Positions 35,166 through 42,895 of a stretch of 64,000 nucleotides of DNA are shown here, in pieces. Numbering within the stretch: the stretch's first letter is position 1; each line of letters starts with the position of its first letter. A model generated the notes under the pieces. The model was given only the letters and a program-made list of their open reading frames with translations. It did not search any database and was not told the origin of the DNA. The stretch is from Planctomycetota bacterium (GTDB taxonomy: Bacteria > Planctomycetota > UBA1135 > UBA2386): contig JACKHZ010000009.1 of NCBI GenBank assembly GCA_020638735.1, positions 186,001 to 250,000 of the forward strand. Reading direction: 5' to 3'. The position numbers and the translations under genes were made by a program.

Positions 35166-36019
35166 TCGCCGCGCTGTGGGCGCTGCTCGGCACGGCCGCG
35201 GCGGTCGGCCTCGGCGACCTCGTCAACCGCCGCGTGGTCGGCTGGCTGCCCGACGATCCGCCGCGCCCCGGCCGCAAGCAGCACCAGCGACCGATGCCGC
35301 TCGCCGGCGTGCTGCTGCTGCCGACCTTGCTGACGCTGCTGCTGCTGGACGAGGCGCTGGTGCCGGCGCTCGCGGTGGCGATCCAGGCCGCCGTCGGCTT
35401 CGTCGACGATCGGCGGAAGGAACGCGGCGACGGACTCGACTGGCGCTGGAAGGCGCTCGGCCTCGGCGTCGGCTGCGCGTTGCTCGGCGCCTCGGTCGTC
35501 GACCCGATCGCGCGACCGGCGGCGGCGCTGCTCGCCGCCGCCTTCGCGTTCGTGCTGACCAACGCGGTCAACTTCCTCGACAACACCGACGGCGTCGCCG
35601 CGGCGCTGACCGCCGCCATGCTGCTGTGCCTCGGGTGCGACCCCGCGCTCGCCGCGCACCACCTCGCGCCCGTCGCGCTCGGCCTCGGCGGCGCGGCGCT
35701 CGGCTTCCTGGCGTGGAACTGGCCGACGCCGCGGGTGTTCCTCGGCGACGCCGGCGCCTACGCGCTCGGCGCGACGACGTCGTGGGTGGCGCTGTCGGCG
35801 GCGCGGGTCGACAGCGGCTCGATGTGGAGCGTCGCCGTGCCGCTCGCCGACTTCGCGCAGGTCGTCACGGCGCGCGTCGTGCTGGCGGTGCCGCCGTGGG
35901 TCGGTGACCGCCGCCACCTGACCCACATCGCCCAGAACCTCGGCCTGCCGCGCCGCGCGGTGGCGCCGCTGTTCGCGACGCTCGCCGTCGGCGTCTGGGC
36001 GGCCGCGCGGCTCCGATAG
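35162..36019 (+). CDS. WecA/MraY-type polyprenyl-phosphate sugar-1-phosphate transferase
   Basis: 285 residues, almost entirely transmembrane. NAVNFLDNTDGVAA and VFLGDAGAYALG are the catalytic aspartate motifs of the PNPT superfamily, which load a sugar-1-phosphate onto undecaprenyl phosphate to start a glycan. It is shorter than MraY and lacks the MraY His-rich loop, so WecA/TagO/RgpG-like is more likely. A basic patch (RKQHQRPMPLAG) follows helix 1. Translationally coupled to nadD. Confidence 0.85.
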   Translation: MIAALWALLGTAAAVGLGDLVNRRVVGWLPDDPPRPGRKQHQRPMPLAGVLLLPTLLTLLLLDEALVPALAVAIQAAVGFVDDRRKERGDGLDWRWKALGLGVGCALLGASVVDPIARPAAALLAAAFAFVLTNAVNFLDNTDGVAAALTAAMLLCLGCDPALAAHHLAPVALGLGGAALGFLAWNWPTPRVFLGDAGAYALGATTSWVALSAARVDSGSMWSVAVPLADFAQVVTARVVLAVPPWVGDRRHLTHIAQNLGLPRRAVAPLFATLAVGVWAAARLR

Positions 36020-36028
36020 CTGCGACAG

Positions 36029-37009
36029 CTAGCGGACGGCGCGCATCTGCGTCCACTTGGCGCGCAGCGGCTCGTCGACCGGGGCGCGCGCCGCGAGCCA
36101 GTCGAGCTGTTCGTCGCGCCGCGCCAACAGTCGGGCCCGCTCTTCCGGGACCTGGCACGCCACCGCCTTGGTCAGGAACGTGATGGCCGCGGCGTGCCGC
36201 ACCAACCACACGCCCGGCGCCGCCAGCAGCTGCGCGCTGATCTCCTGGAACGCGTCTTCGACCCGCCCTGCCTGCAACACGCCGAGCGCGTGCACGGCGT
36301 CGCGCTCGACCACCTTCGTCGCCACCGGCGGCAACGCCTCGAGCTGTGACAGGCCGAACTCGCCGGTCGCCAGCACGCCGCGCAGCAGCTGCACCAGCCG
36401 CCCCTCGGCGGTCTGCGCGAAGCCGGCGGCGAGCTGCCCGGCGAACCCGTCGGCGCGCGCGTGGTCGAAGCCCCGCTCCGCCGCCTGCCAGCAGCGCAGC
36501 AGGTCGGCCGCGTCGTCGCTGCCGTCCATCGCCCGCTCGGTGTAGGTGATCACCTGCTGCAGCATGGTCGCCGACTCGGCGATCTCGCCGGTGAAGCCCT
36601 GCTGACGCGCCATCAGGATGCGGGCGCCGAGGTGCAGCTCGTCGTTGCTCGCCTCCGGCCGCGCCGCGACCGCGCCGAACAGCTCGTAGGCCCGTTCGAC
36701 GCTGCCGCGCCACAGCTCGATCGAGGCCTGCGCCGCCAGCAGATCCGCCGCGGTCTTGGCGTCGGGCTGCTGCTTCAGCCCGGCCATCAGCTTGGACAGC
36801 GCGCCGTCGTCAGGTCGCTCCTGCTGCAGCTCGCGCGCCGTGTCGTCGAGCAGCCGCCGCCGCTCCGCTGCGGCGTCCGCGACGCCCTTCCACCAGGTGA
36901 AGCCGAAGTAGCCGGCCACCGCGACGACGAGGCCGATCGGCAGCAGCACGCGGGGATTGGCGAACGGCGAGGCCGATCGGCCGCGCGACGGGGACTTGGA
37001 CATGCTCAC
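36029..37009 (-). CDS. Membrane-anchored helical-repeat (TPR-like) protein
   Basis: 326 residues if starting at GTG 37009, which overlaps the phosphatase stop (GTGA); ATG 37003 is two codons later. A transmembrane helix lies at about 21-41 (LLPIGLVVAVAGYFGFTWW), followed by alpha-helical repeats resembling TPRs. Co-transcribed with the RsbU-type phosphatase, so it may be an accessory of that pathway. No specific family recognised. Confidence 0.65.
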   Translation of the reverse strand: MSMSKSPSRGRSASPFANPRVLLPIGLVVAVAGYFGFTWWKGVADAAAERRRLLDDTARELQQERPDDGALSKLMAGLKQQPDAKTAADLLAAQASIELWRGSVERAYELFGAVAARPEASNDELHLGARILMARQQGFTGEIAESATMLQQVITYTERAMDGSDDAADLLRCWQAAERGFDHARADGFAGQLAAGFAQTAEGRLVQLLRGVLATGEFGLSQLEALPPVATKVVERDAVHALGVLQAGRVEDAFQEISAQLLAAPGVWLVRHAAAITFLTKAVACQVPEERARLLARRDEQLDWLAARAPVDEPLRAKWTQMRAVR

Positions 37010-38352
37010 GTCAGTTTGACGACGATCATCGTCGTGTCGTCCTCGACATCGTCGCTGCCGACGTGGTCGCGGATGGTCTGCTCGACGCCGGCGAGCACCT
37101 GGTCGGCGCTGCGATCGCGCAGCGTGCCCAGCAGCTCCAGCAGGCGCGGCACGCCGAACACCTCGCGCTCCGGCGACATCGCCTCGTCGACGCCGTCCGT
37201 GTGCAGGAACAGCACGTCGCCCTGGCGCAGCTCGATCGTCGGACTCGCCTCGTAGGTCTGGTCGCCGACGACGCCGAGCACCATGCCGGTCTTCTCCAGC
37301 ACGCGCGCGCCGCCTTCCTGCACCAGCACGAGGCCCGGGTGGCCGGCGTTGACGTACTGCAACGTGCGCTGGGCCGGGTCGACGATCACCAGCAGCAGCG
37401 ACATGAAGTTGCCCGTCTCGACGCCGTCGACCAGCCGCTGGTTGACCTTGCCGACGACCGTCGCGGCGTCGTCCAGCAGCTCGAGGTAGCTGCGCAGGGC
37501 GGCCTGCACGGCGTGGGTCAGCAGCGCCGCGCCGACGCCGTGGCCGGTGACGTCGCCGATCATCACCGCCAACCGACCGCCGCTCAGCTTGACGAAGTCG
37601 TAGGTGTCGCCCGACGCCTGCTCGGCGGCCTGGTAACGACACGCCACGTCGACGCCGATGAGGTCGTCGGGCAGGCTCGGCAGCAGGTGCTGCTGGATGC
37701 GCCGCGCGATCTCCACGTCCTTCTGCAGCCGCGCCTTCTCCAGCGAATCGGCGTGCAGGCGCGCGTTCTCGACCGAGATCGCCAGCTGCGCCGAGATCGC
37801 GCCGAACAGCGCCAGGTCGCGCGACGAGAACTCGCGACGCACCGCGCGCGAGTCGACGTAGATCACGCCGACGACGCGGTCCTTGGCGCGCATCGGCGCG
37901 CACATCACGGCGCGCAGCTTGAGGTCGTAGACCGACCTGCCGAGCTCGAGCGCCTCCTGGTCCGACTGCACGACCGATCGCACCGCGAGCCCTTCCTCGA
38001 GGCAGCGGCGCACGAGGCTGCGGCTCCACTGCAGCTCGCCGGTCAACATCTGGCCTTCCTTGTCCTGGGCCAGACGCACCGTCAGCTCCTCGGGGCTGCT
38101 GCCCAGCAGCACGATCGCCCGCTCGGCCTTGGTGACCTGCAGCGAGCGATCGACGATGTCGCGCAGCACGCCGTCGAGGTCGATGTTGGCGGTGACCGCC
38201 GCGATCGTGTCGAGCAGGATCTCGAGCGACCTGGAGTCCTCGGTGGCGTCACCGGTGAGGATCGTCGACGGGGTCGAGCGCTCGAGCTCGGGCGCCTGTG
38301 CCGTCGGCGCCCGCCGCGGCTCCTCGGGTTTGCGTGACCAGGGCCATTTCAT
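37006..38352 (-). CDS. RsbU-type PP2C phosphatase with GAF sensor domain
   Basis: 448 residues. A GAF domain at about 45-210 (ERAIVLLGSSPEEL, MCAPMRAKDRVVGVIYVD) is joined by a short coiled coil (LEKARLQKDVEIARRIQQHLLP) to a SpoIIE-like phosphatase domain with ASGDTYDF, GDVTGHGVGAALL, HTDGVDEA and DDTTMIVVKL metal-site motifs. Such enzymes dephosphorylate STAS-domain anti-sigma antagonists. The divergently encoded STAS protein (38516) is the obvious candidate substrate. ATG 38352 lies 10 nt after a TAGAGT box (38363-38368), with TGGACC 16 nt upstream of the box. Confidence 0.9.
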   Translation of the reverse strand: MKWPWSRKPEEPRRAPTAQAPELERSTPSTILTGDATEDSRSLEILLDTIAAVTANIDLDGVLRDIVDRSLQVTKAERAIVLLGSSPEELTVRLAQDKEGQMLTGELQWSRSLVRRCLEEGLAVRSVVQSDQEALELGRSVYDLKLRAVMCAPMRAKDRVVGVIYVDSRAVRREFSSRDLALFGAISAQLAISVENARLHADSLEKARLQKDVEIARRIQQHLLPSLPDDLIGVDVACRYQAAEQASGDTYDFVKLSGGRLAVMIGDVTGHGVGAALLTHAVQAALRSYLELLDDAATVVGKVNQRLVDGVETGNFMSLLLVIVDPAQRTLQYVNAGHPGLVLVQEGGARVLEKTGMVLGVVGDQTYEASPTIELRQGDVLFLHTDGVDEAMSPEREVFGVPRLLELLGTLRDRSADQVLAGVEQTIRDHVGSDDVEDDTTMIVVKLT

Positions 38353-38515
38353 CGCCGCGAGCACTCTAGCAACCGCGCCGAGCCGGTCCATCGCGCTCCC
38401 GCCCCGGCGCGACAGTTCCGGGCAGAATGGCGCCTGAGCCTCGTTGCGCAGAACCCCACCAACCGCCAGAATCGCCCGACCCGCAAGGGCAGCCCTCTTC
38501 CGAAGTCGCGAAGCC

Positions 38516-39280
38516 ATGAAGATCGACAAGTCCCTCCACGACGACTACGCCACCCTCACGCTCAAGGGTGAGTTCGACACGTTCTACTGCCCGGCGCTGA
38601 TGGAGGAGGTCGAGGACCTCGTCGAACGCGGCATCAGCTACCTGATCCTCGACATGCACCTGGTCAAGTTCATCAACTCGACCGCGCTCGGGGCCGTGAT
38701 CAAGGCGCACAAGCGTTGCCGCGCCGAGGACGGTGACCTGGTCATCGCCCAGCCGTCGCCGTTCGTGCGCGACGTCATCACCAAGGTCGGCATCGACAAG
38801 CTGATCGACCTGCACCCGGACGAGGCCGCAGCGACGAAGGCGATCATCAAGCACCTCAACAAGCGCGAGTTCACGGGCGAGGCGCCGGTGGACCAGGAGA
38901 AGGTGCTGGTGACCTTCCCGGACGACACGCGCAACGCCATGCTGCCGCCGAAGAAGAAGGTGCTGGTCGGCAAGATCGCCAACGTCGACGGCCAGAAGAT
39001 GCAGTTCCTCTGGAACGGCAGCGCCGCCGGCTTCAACGCCGACCAGGCCAAGCCGCTGTTCTTCGCGGGCGGCGAGATGAACCTGAAGTTCCAGGTCAAG
39101 ATGATCAAGAAGAGCTACTTCGAGATCACCGGCGAGAGCGCTGGCGTCGAGCCCGCCGGCGACGACGGCACCGTGCGCGTCACCGTCAAGTACAAGAAGA
39201 TCCCCGACGCCGACCGCGACGCGCTGAGCCAGTTCGCCAGCGACATGGCGTTCCTGAAGCAGCAGCTGCCGGGCAAGTAG
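38516..39280 (+). CDS. STAS-domain anti-sigma antagonist with PilZ-like C-terminal domain
   Basis: 254 residues. Residues 1-110 form a STAS domain; KFINSTALGAVIKAHKRC places Ser55 at the position phosphorylated in SpoIIAA/RsbV. Residues about 115-254 are a beta-rich region resembling PilZ, but without a clear RxxxR/(D/N)xSxxG c-di-GMP signature. It would release a sigma factor by binding an anti-sigma kinase; no such kinase is in this window. Divergent from the RsbU-type gene across 163 bp. A strong hairpin overlaps its stop codon. Confidence 0.82.
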   Translation: MKIDKSLHDDYATLTLKGEFDTFYCPALMEEVEDLVERGISYLILDMHLVKFINSTALGAVIKAHKRCRAEDGDLVIAQPSPFVRDVITKVGIDKLIDLHPDEAAATKAIIKHLNKREFTGEAPVDQEKVLVTFPDDTRNAMLPPKKKVLVGKIANVDGQKMQFLWNGSAAGFNADQAKPLFFAGGEMNLKFQVKMIKKSYFEITGESAGVEPAGDDGTVRVTVKYKKIPDADRDALSQFASDMAFLKQQLPGK

Positions 39281-39311
39281 CCCGGCGGAGCCGGGCTACA
39301 CTGCCCGGCAG
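39266..39311 (+). terminator. Two-part perfect hairpin over the STAS gene stop codon
   Basis: An outer 10-bp stem (39266-39275 with 39302-39311) encloses an inner 10-bp stem (39277-39286 with 39290-39299) and a 3-nt loop. Both stems are perfect. The TAG stop codon (39278-39280) lies inside. No T-run follows. Confidence 0.55.
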
Positions 39312-39415
39312 AGCTGCGTCAGGAACACCACGTGTTTCTCCGCCGCAGCTGCTCGAAGGCCTGCGCCGCCGATTCGAGCCCACCGCTCGCGCACGCTGCG
39401 GCGGGATGCCGCGCT

Positions 39416-39441
39416 GCGCGCGGCGCCTGCGGCGCGCGCCA
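39416..39441 (-). repeat. Perfect inverted copy of the 26-bp repeat
   Basis: All 26 bases are the exact reverse complement of repeat unit 1 at 39533-39558, 91 nt away, so the two could pair as a 26-bp stem. Confidence 0.9.
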
Positions 39442-39532
39442 AGGCGCGCTTGCCGGATCGCGCTGCACGGCTGAGCACTTCACCAACGCGCTGAGCTCCG
39501 CGACGTAGCCAAACCTCGCCTGGCCCGCGAAC

Positions 39533-39610
39533 TGGCGCGCGCCGCAGGCGCCGCGCGCTGGTGCGCGCCGCAGGCGCCGCACGCTGGTGCGCGCCGCAGG
39601 CGCCGCACGC
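39533..39610 (+). repeat. 26-bp tandem repeat, three copies
   Basis: Units at 39533-39558, 39559-39584 and 39585-39610 follow one another with no spacer. Units 2 and 3 are identical; unit 1 differs at two positions. Each is itself partly palindromic around a central gccgcaggcgccgc. Confidence 0.9.
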
Positions 39611-39623
39611 ACGCGCGAAGCGC

Positions 39624-39746
39624 TCGGCGTGGGCGAGGTGCGTCTGCGGGCGCCGTGGGCAAGGAGCGAAGCGGAGGCGGCCTCCTGGCCGCCGAGCATT
39701 CGCGACGCCGCCCACGGTGTCCGCAGACGCGCCTCGCCCGCGCCGA
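39624..39746 (+). ncRNA. Long hairpin element ending at the rpmH stop codon
   Basis: Arms 39624-39660 and 39710-39746 pair over all 37 positions in plus-strand RNA: 33 Watson-Crick pairs and 4 G-U wobbles. The 49-nt loop holds a second 7-bp hairpin (39676-39682 with 39687-39693). In minus-strand RNA the four wobbles become A-C mismatches. The element begins one base after the rpmH stop and could act as its 3' end or be a mobile palindromic repeat. Expression is not shown. Confidence 0.5.
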
Positions 39747-39881
39747 TCAGCCGACGCGGAACTTGCCGGAGCGCTTGATCTTCCGCTTGATGACCTTGCG
39801 GCCGCCAGCGGTCTTGCTGCGGGTGCGGAATCCGACCTTCTTCAGGCGCTTCAACTTGGAACGGCGGACCTTGAGCTTCAT
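39747..39881 (-). CDS. rpmH: Ribosomal protein bL34
   Basis: 44 residues, the normal bL34 length, very basic: starts MKLKVRRSKLKRLKKVGFRT and ends KIKRSGKFRVG. The core pattern RxSKLKR...GFRTR...TAGGRKVIKRK matches bL34 (RLKR..HGFR.R...GRKVL.RRR), though the usual HGFRxRM reads VGFRTRS. It binds 23S rRNA in the large subunit. A near-consensus promoter lies at 39909-39937. rnpA, its usual neighbour, is not adjacent. Confidence 0.87.
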   Translation of the reverse strand: MKLKVRRSKLKRLKKVGFRTRSKTAGGRKVIKRKIKRSGKFRVG

Positions 39882-39908
39882 GGCAGTAGTCGGATTGCGG
39901 GGGCGAGG

Positions 39909-39937
39909 AGGCTAGCGGCGGAATTGGCGGTCGTCAA
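39909..39937 (-). promoter_or_regulatory. Sigma70-type promoter of rpmH
   Basis: Minus-strand TTGACG (39932-39937), exactly 17 nt, then TAGCCT (39909-39914). This is the best -35/-10 pair in the window and gives a leader of about 20 nt. Its -10 hexamer is identical to the box directly before the gene at 4449. Confidence 0.72.
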
Positions 39938-40047
39938 TGCTTCCGCTTCGCCTTTCTGCCACCTGGCGTGGATCCGGGTCCACCTCCCCCGCCTAACCCG
40001 GCGGGTCGGCTCTTGGAGCCGCGGGGCCGGGCCGGCATCGTGCGGCG

Positions 40048-41322
40048 ATGCGCATCTTGCTGGTCAGCCACGGATTGCCGCCCGACAGCGTCGGCGGTGT
40101 CGAGCAACACGTCAGCGGCCTGGCCGCAGCGTTGGCAGCGGCTGGTCACGAAGTCGAGGTGTTGGCGCGGTGGCACGGGCCGGGCCGGGCGCAGGGTTCG
40201 TTCGAGCAGACGGTCAACGGCAACCCGGCGGTGTTCCGCATCACCTACCGCTGGGAAGGGGTCGACTCGCTGGCGGCGATGTACACGTGCGCGCCGATGG
40301 CCGACGGCGTCGCCGCGTTCCTGGCGGCGCGTGCTGCGGCGGGCGCGCGCTACGACGTCGCCCACGTGCACCACCTGACCGGCATGTCGGTCGATTCGCT
40401 GGCGAAGCTGCGCGCGGCCGGCGTGCCGACGGTGCTGACGCTGCACGACTACTGGCTGTTCTGCCCGCGCGGGCAGATGTTCCACAAGCGTGAGGAGGTC
40501 TGCGAGACGGCGACCGTGGCGCGCTGCGCCGACTGCCTGAAGCAGACCTTTCCGTGGTGGCTGAAGAACGAGCCCGAGGCGCAGGTGCAGGCGCTGCACC
40601 AGCGCGCGCTGGCGACGCTGGCGATCCCGCAGCGGCTGGTGGTGCCGAGCGGCCGCGCGGCGCCGCCGTTCGTCGCGCTCGGCGTGCCGGCCGCACGCAT
40701 CGCCGTGGTCGAGAACGGCGTCGACACCGAGCGCCTCGAGCGGCTGCCGGCGCCGGCCGCCGGCCCCGGACCGCTGCGGCTCGGCTACTTCGGCACGGTG
40801 ATGCCGAGCAAGGGCCTCGACGTGCTGATCCGCGCCGTGCTGGCGCTACCGCGCGGCACGGTCGAGCTGCACGTGCACGGCAACGTCGTGCCCTACCACG
40901 GCGACGAGAGCTACACGACGAAGTGCCTGATGCAGCTCGAGCCCGGCTGCGGGGTCACCTACCACGGCCCCTACTCGCTCGACGAGCTGGCGCCGCGCAT
41001 GGCCTCGGTCGACGTGCTGGCGGCGCCGGCGCTGTGGCACGAGGCGTTCGGCCTGACCGTGCGCGAAGCGCTGGCCGCCGGCCGGCCGGTGCTGGTCAGC
41101 CGGGTCGGCGGCCTGCAGGACGCGGTCGCCGACGGGCAGCAGGGGCGGGTGCTGCCGCCCGGCGACGTGCCGGCCTGGACGGCCGCGATCCGCGAGCTGG
41201 CCGAGGACCGCGGGCTGGTCGCGAGGTGGTCGGCGGCGGCACGCGGCCGCGCCCGCGGCTTCGCGGCGATGGCCGACGACCTCGTTCGGGTCTACGCCGC
41301 GGCGCGGACCGGCACCGACTGA
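40048..41322 (+). CDS. Glycosyltransferase family 4
   Basis: 424 residues with two Rossmann domains. The N-terminal LLVSHGLPPDSVGGVEQHV loop and HVHHL, LTLHDYWLFCPRGQ belong to the acceptor side. The C-terminal LGYFGTVMPSKGLDVLI and EAFGLTVREALAAGRPVLV form the GT4 nucleotide-sugar site with the conserved E-x7-E. A Cys-rich insert (CETATVARCADC) is seen in related LPS/EPS transferases. It stands alone on the plus strand, so the polymer is unknown. Confidence 0.87.
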   Translation: MRILLVSHGLPPDSVGGVEQHVSGLAAALAAAGHEVEVLARWHGPGRAQGSFEQTVNGNPAVFRITYRWEGVDSLAAMYTCAPMADGVAAFLAARAAAGARYDVAHVHHLTGMSVDSLAKLRAAGVPTVLTLHDYWLFCPRGQMFHKREEVCETATVARCADCLKQTFPWWLKNEPEAQVQALHQRALATLAIPQRLVVPSGRAAPPFVALGVPAARIAVVENGVDTERLERLPAPAAGPGPLRLGYFGTVMPSKGLDVLIRAVLALPRGTVELHVHGNVVPYHGDESYTTKCLMQLEPGCGVTYHGPYSLDELAPRMASVDVLAAPALWHEAFGLTVREALAAGRPVLVSRVGGLQDAVADGQQGRVLPPGDVPAWTAAIRELAEDRGLVARWSAAARGRARGFAAMADDLVRVYAAARTGTD

Positions 41323-41369
41323 CGGACGGATCCGGCCGCCGCGAGTCGCCGCCGCACCGGGCCCGGATC

Positions 41370-41398
41370 TTGCTTTGCCCGGCGCCGGCTCCTACGCT
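41370..41398 (+). promoter_or_regulatory. Sigma70-type promoter of the TPR-alphaCTD gene
   Basis: TTGCTT (41370-41375), a 17-nt spacer and TACGCT (41393-41398). The predicted leader is about 110 nt, one of the longer leaders here. Confidence 0.6.
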
Positions 41399-41514
41399 GC
41401 GCGGCCTTTTCTCCAGCCCGGCCGCCCGCGAACCCTGGCGGCGGAGCGCGATTTCCGCCTCCGCGAAGGTTCCGAACCTGCACCGGGCCGCTCCGAGAGA
41501 CCTGCGAACTGACG

Positions 41515-42828
41515 ATGACGGACACGGTCACGAACGACTCCCGCCCGCTCGACCCCACTGCCCTGCTGGCTGGCGACCTCACCCCCGCCAGGCTCGCGTC
41601 CTTCCGGACGGCAGCCTTCCAGTCGGTCGACTCGTTCCAATCGCTGCGCGAGTGGCTGTTCGATCCGCGCGCGCAAGGCGTCGCGCGCGGCGTCGCGCTG
41701 TGGGCGCTCGGCCGCAACGAGGACGCGGTCCCGCTGCTCAGCGCCGGCAAGGACAACGCGACCGTCGCGCTGTGCCTCGCCGACTGCCACGCCGCGCTCG
41801 GCCAGCTCGACCAGGTCAAGGCGCTGCTGCCCAAGCGCGACAGCGACCCGGCGCAGGCGTTGGTGTGGCTTCGCGCGCTCGACAGCGTCAACGACGCCGA
41901 ACAGCTGTCGGCGGCGGTGCCGAAGCTCTCGGGTCTGCTGCAGCCGACCGACCAGATGTACTTCAAGGGCCGCGTGCTCGAGCTCGAGCACGACATCGAG
42001 GCGGCGATCGCCGCCTACGACGACGTGCTGGCCAGCGACGAGAACCACAAGCAGGCGCTGTTCCGCCTGGCGCTCAACGTCGACCTGCGCGGCGAAGACG
42101 AAGAGGCGCGCGAGCTCTACGAGCGCGCGCTGCTGGCCCCGCCGGTCAACGTCGCCTGCGTCGTCAATCTCGGCATCCTCTACGAGGACATGGGCAACTA
42201 CCGCCGCGCGATGCAGTGCTTCGACCTGGCGCTGCAGGCCCACCCGGACAACGCCCGGGCGCGCCTCTATCGCCGCGACGCCGCCGCCGCGCTCAACATG
42301 TACTACGACGAGGACCAGGAGCGCCGAGACGACAAGCGCAACAAGCTCCTGCGCACCCCGATCAACGACTTCGAGCTGTCGGTGCGGTCGCGCAACTGCC
42401 TCGCGAAGATGAACATCCGCACGCTCGGCGACCTGGTCAAGAAGACCGAGGCCGAGCTGCTCAGCTACAAGAACTTCGGCGAGACGTCGCTGACCGAGAT
42501 AAAGGAGATCCTGAAGAACAAGGGCCTCCGCCTCGGCATGACCAACGACGAGCTGATGCACCGCGACCTCGGCGAGGCCGCCGAGGCGCCGACCGTCACC
42601 GAAGAGGTCGCCGACCCGAACAGCCCGGACCCGGCGCGCCGCCCGATCAGCGAGCTCGACCTGTCGGTGCGTTCGCGCCGCATCGTCGACCTGCTGAAGA
42701 TCCGCACCATCGGCGACCTCTCGGGCAAGACCGAGGCGGAGCTGCTGGCGTGCCCGAACTTCGGCCAGACGTCGCTGAACGAGATCAAGACCAAGCTCGA
42801 CGAGTTCGGTCTGTCGCTGCGCGGCTGA
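41515..42828 (+). CDS. TPR protein with two RNA polymerase alpha-CTD domains
   Basis: 437 residues. Residues about 50-260 are helical TPR repeats (ALFRLALNVDLRGEDEEARE, ILYEDMGNYRRAMQCFDLAL). Residues 281-341 and 376-437 are each an alpha C-terminal domain. CTD1 keeps the E. coli DNA-contact residues equivalent to Arg265, Asn268 and Asn294 (Arg291, Asn294, Asn320) in VRSRNCL and KNFGETSLTEIK; CTD2 keeps Arg386 but has Arg389 for Asn268. The alpha assembly domain is absent, so it is not an RNA polymerase subunit. It may bind UP-like DNA or promoter-bound regulators, with the TPRs as a docking surface. Confidence 0.9.
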   Translation: MTDTVTNDSRPLDPTALLAGDLTPARLASFRTAAFQSVDSFQSLREWLFDPRAQGVARGVALWALGRNEDAVPLLSAGKDNATVALCLADCHAALGQLDQVKALLPKRDSDPAQALVWLRALDSVNDAEQLSAAVPKLSGLLQPTDQMYFKGRVLELEHDIEAAIAAYDDVLASDENHKQALFRLALNVDLRGEDEEARELYERALLAPPVNVACVVNLGILYEDMGNYRRAMQCFDLALQAHPDNARARLYRRDAAAALNMYYDEDQERRDDKRNKLLRTPINDFELSVRSRNCLAKMNIRTLGDLVKKTEAELLSYKNFGETSLTEIKEILKNKGLRLGMTNDELMHRDLGEAAEAPTVTEEVADPNSPDPARRPISELDLSVRSRRIVDLLKIRTIGDLSGKTEAELLACPNFGQTSLNEIKTKLDEFGLSLRG

Positions 42829-42895
42829 TCCGCGCGTGCGGCGGGGAGCAGCCCGCTTCCCGCCTGAACAGCACCACCCCACCACCGCCCCCCGC

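Larger units (their letters stand above)
39281..39746. other. Structured, apparently non-coding 466-bp island
   Basis: This is the only gap above 300 bp. It contains the end of the STAS hairpin, a 26-bp repeat in three direct copies plus one perfect inverted copy, and a 37-bp hairpin that abuts the rpmH stop. Open frames cross it on both strands but are repeat-driven and low-complexity. I see no RNase P, tmRNA or SRP RNA signature. Confidence 0.7.

Noticed and set aside
39533..39610. 26-bp repeats considered as a CRISPR array
   Set aside because: Units are contiguous with no spacers and no cas genes are present.
39296..39715. Open frames on both strands across the repeat island
   Set aside because: Their sequences follow the 26-bp repeat, have no start signal or family match and overlap each other.
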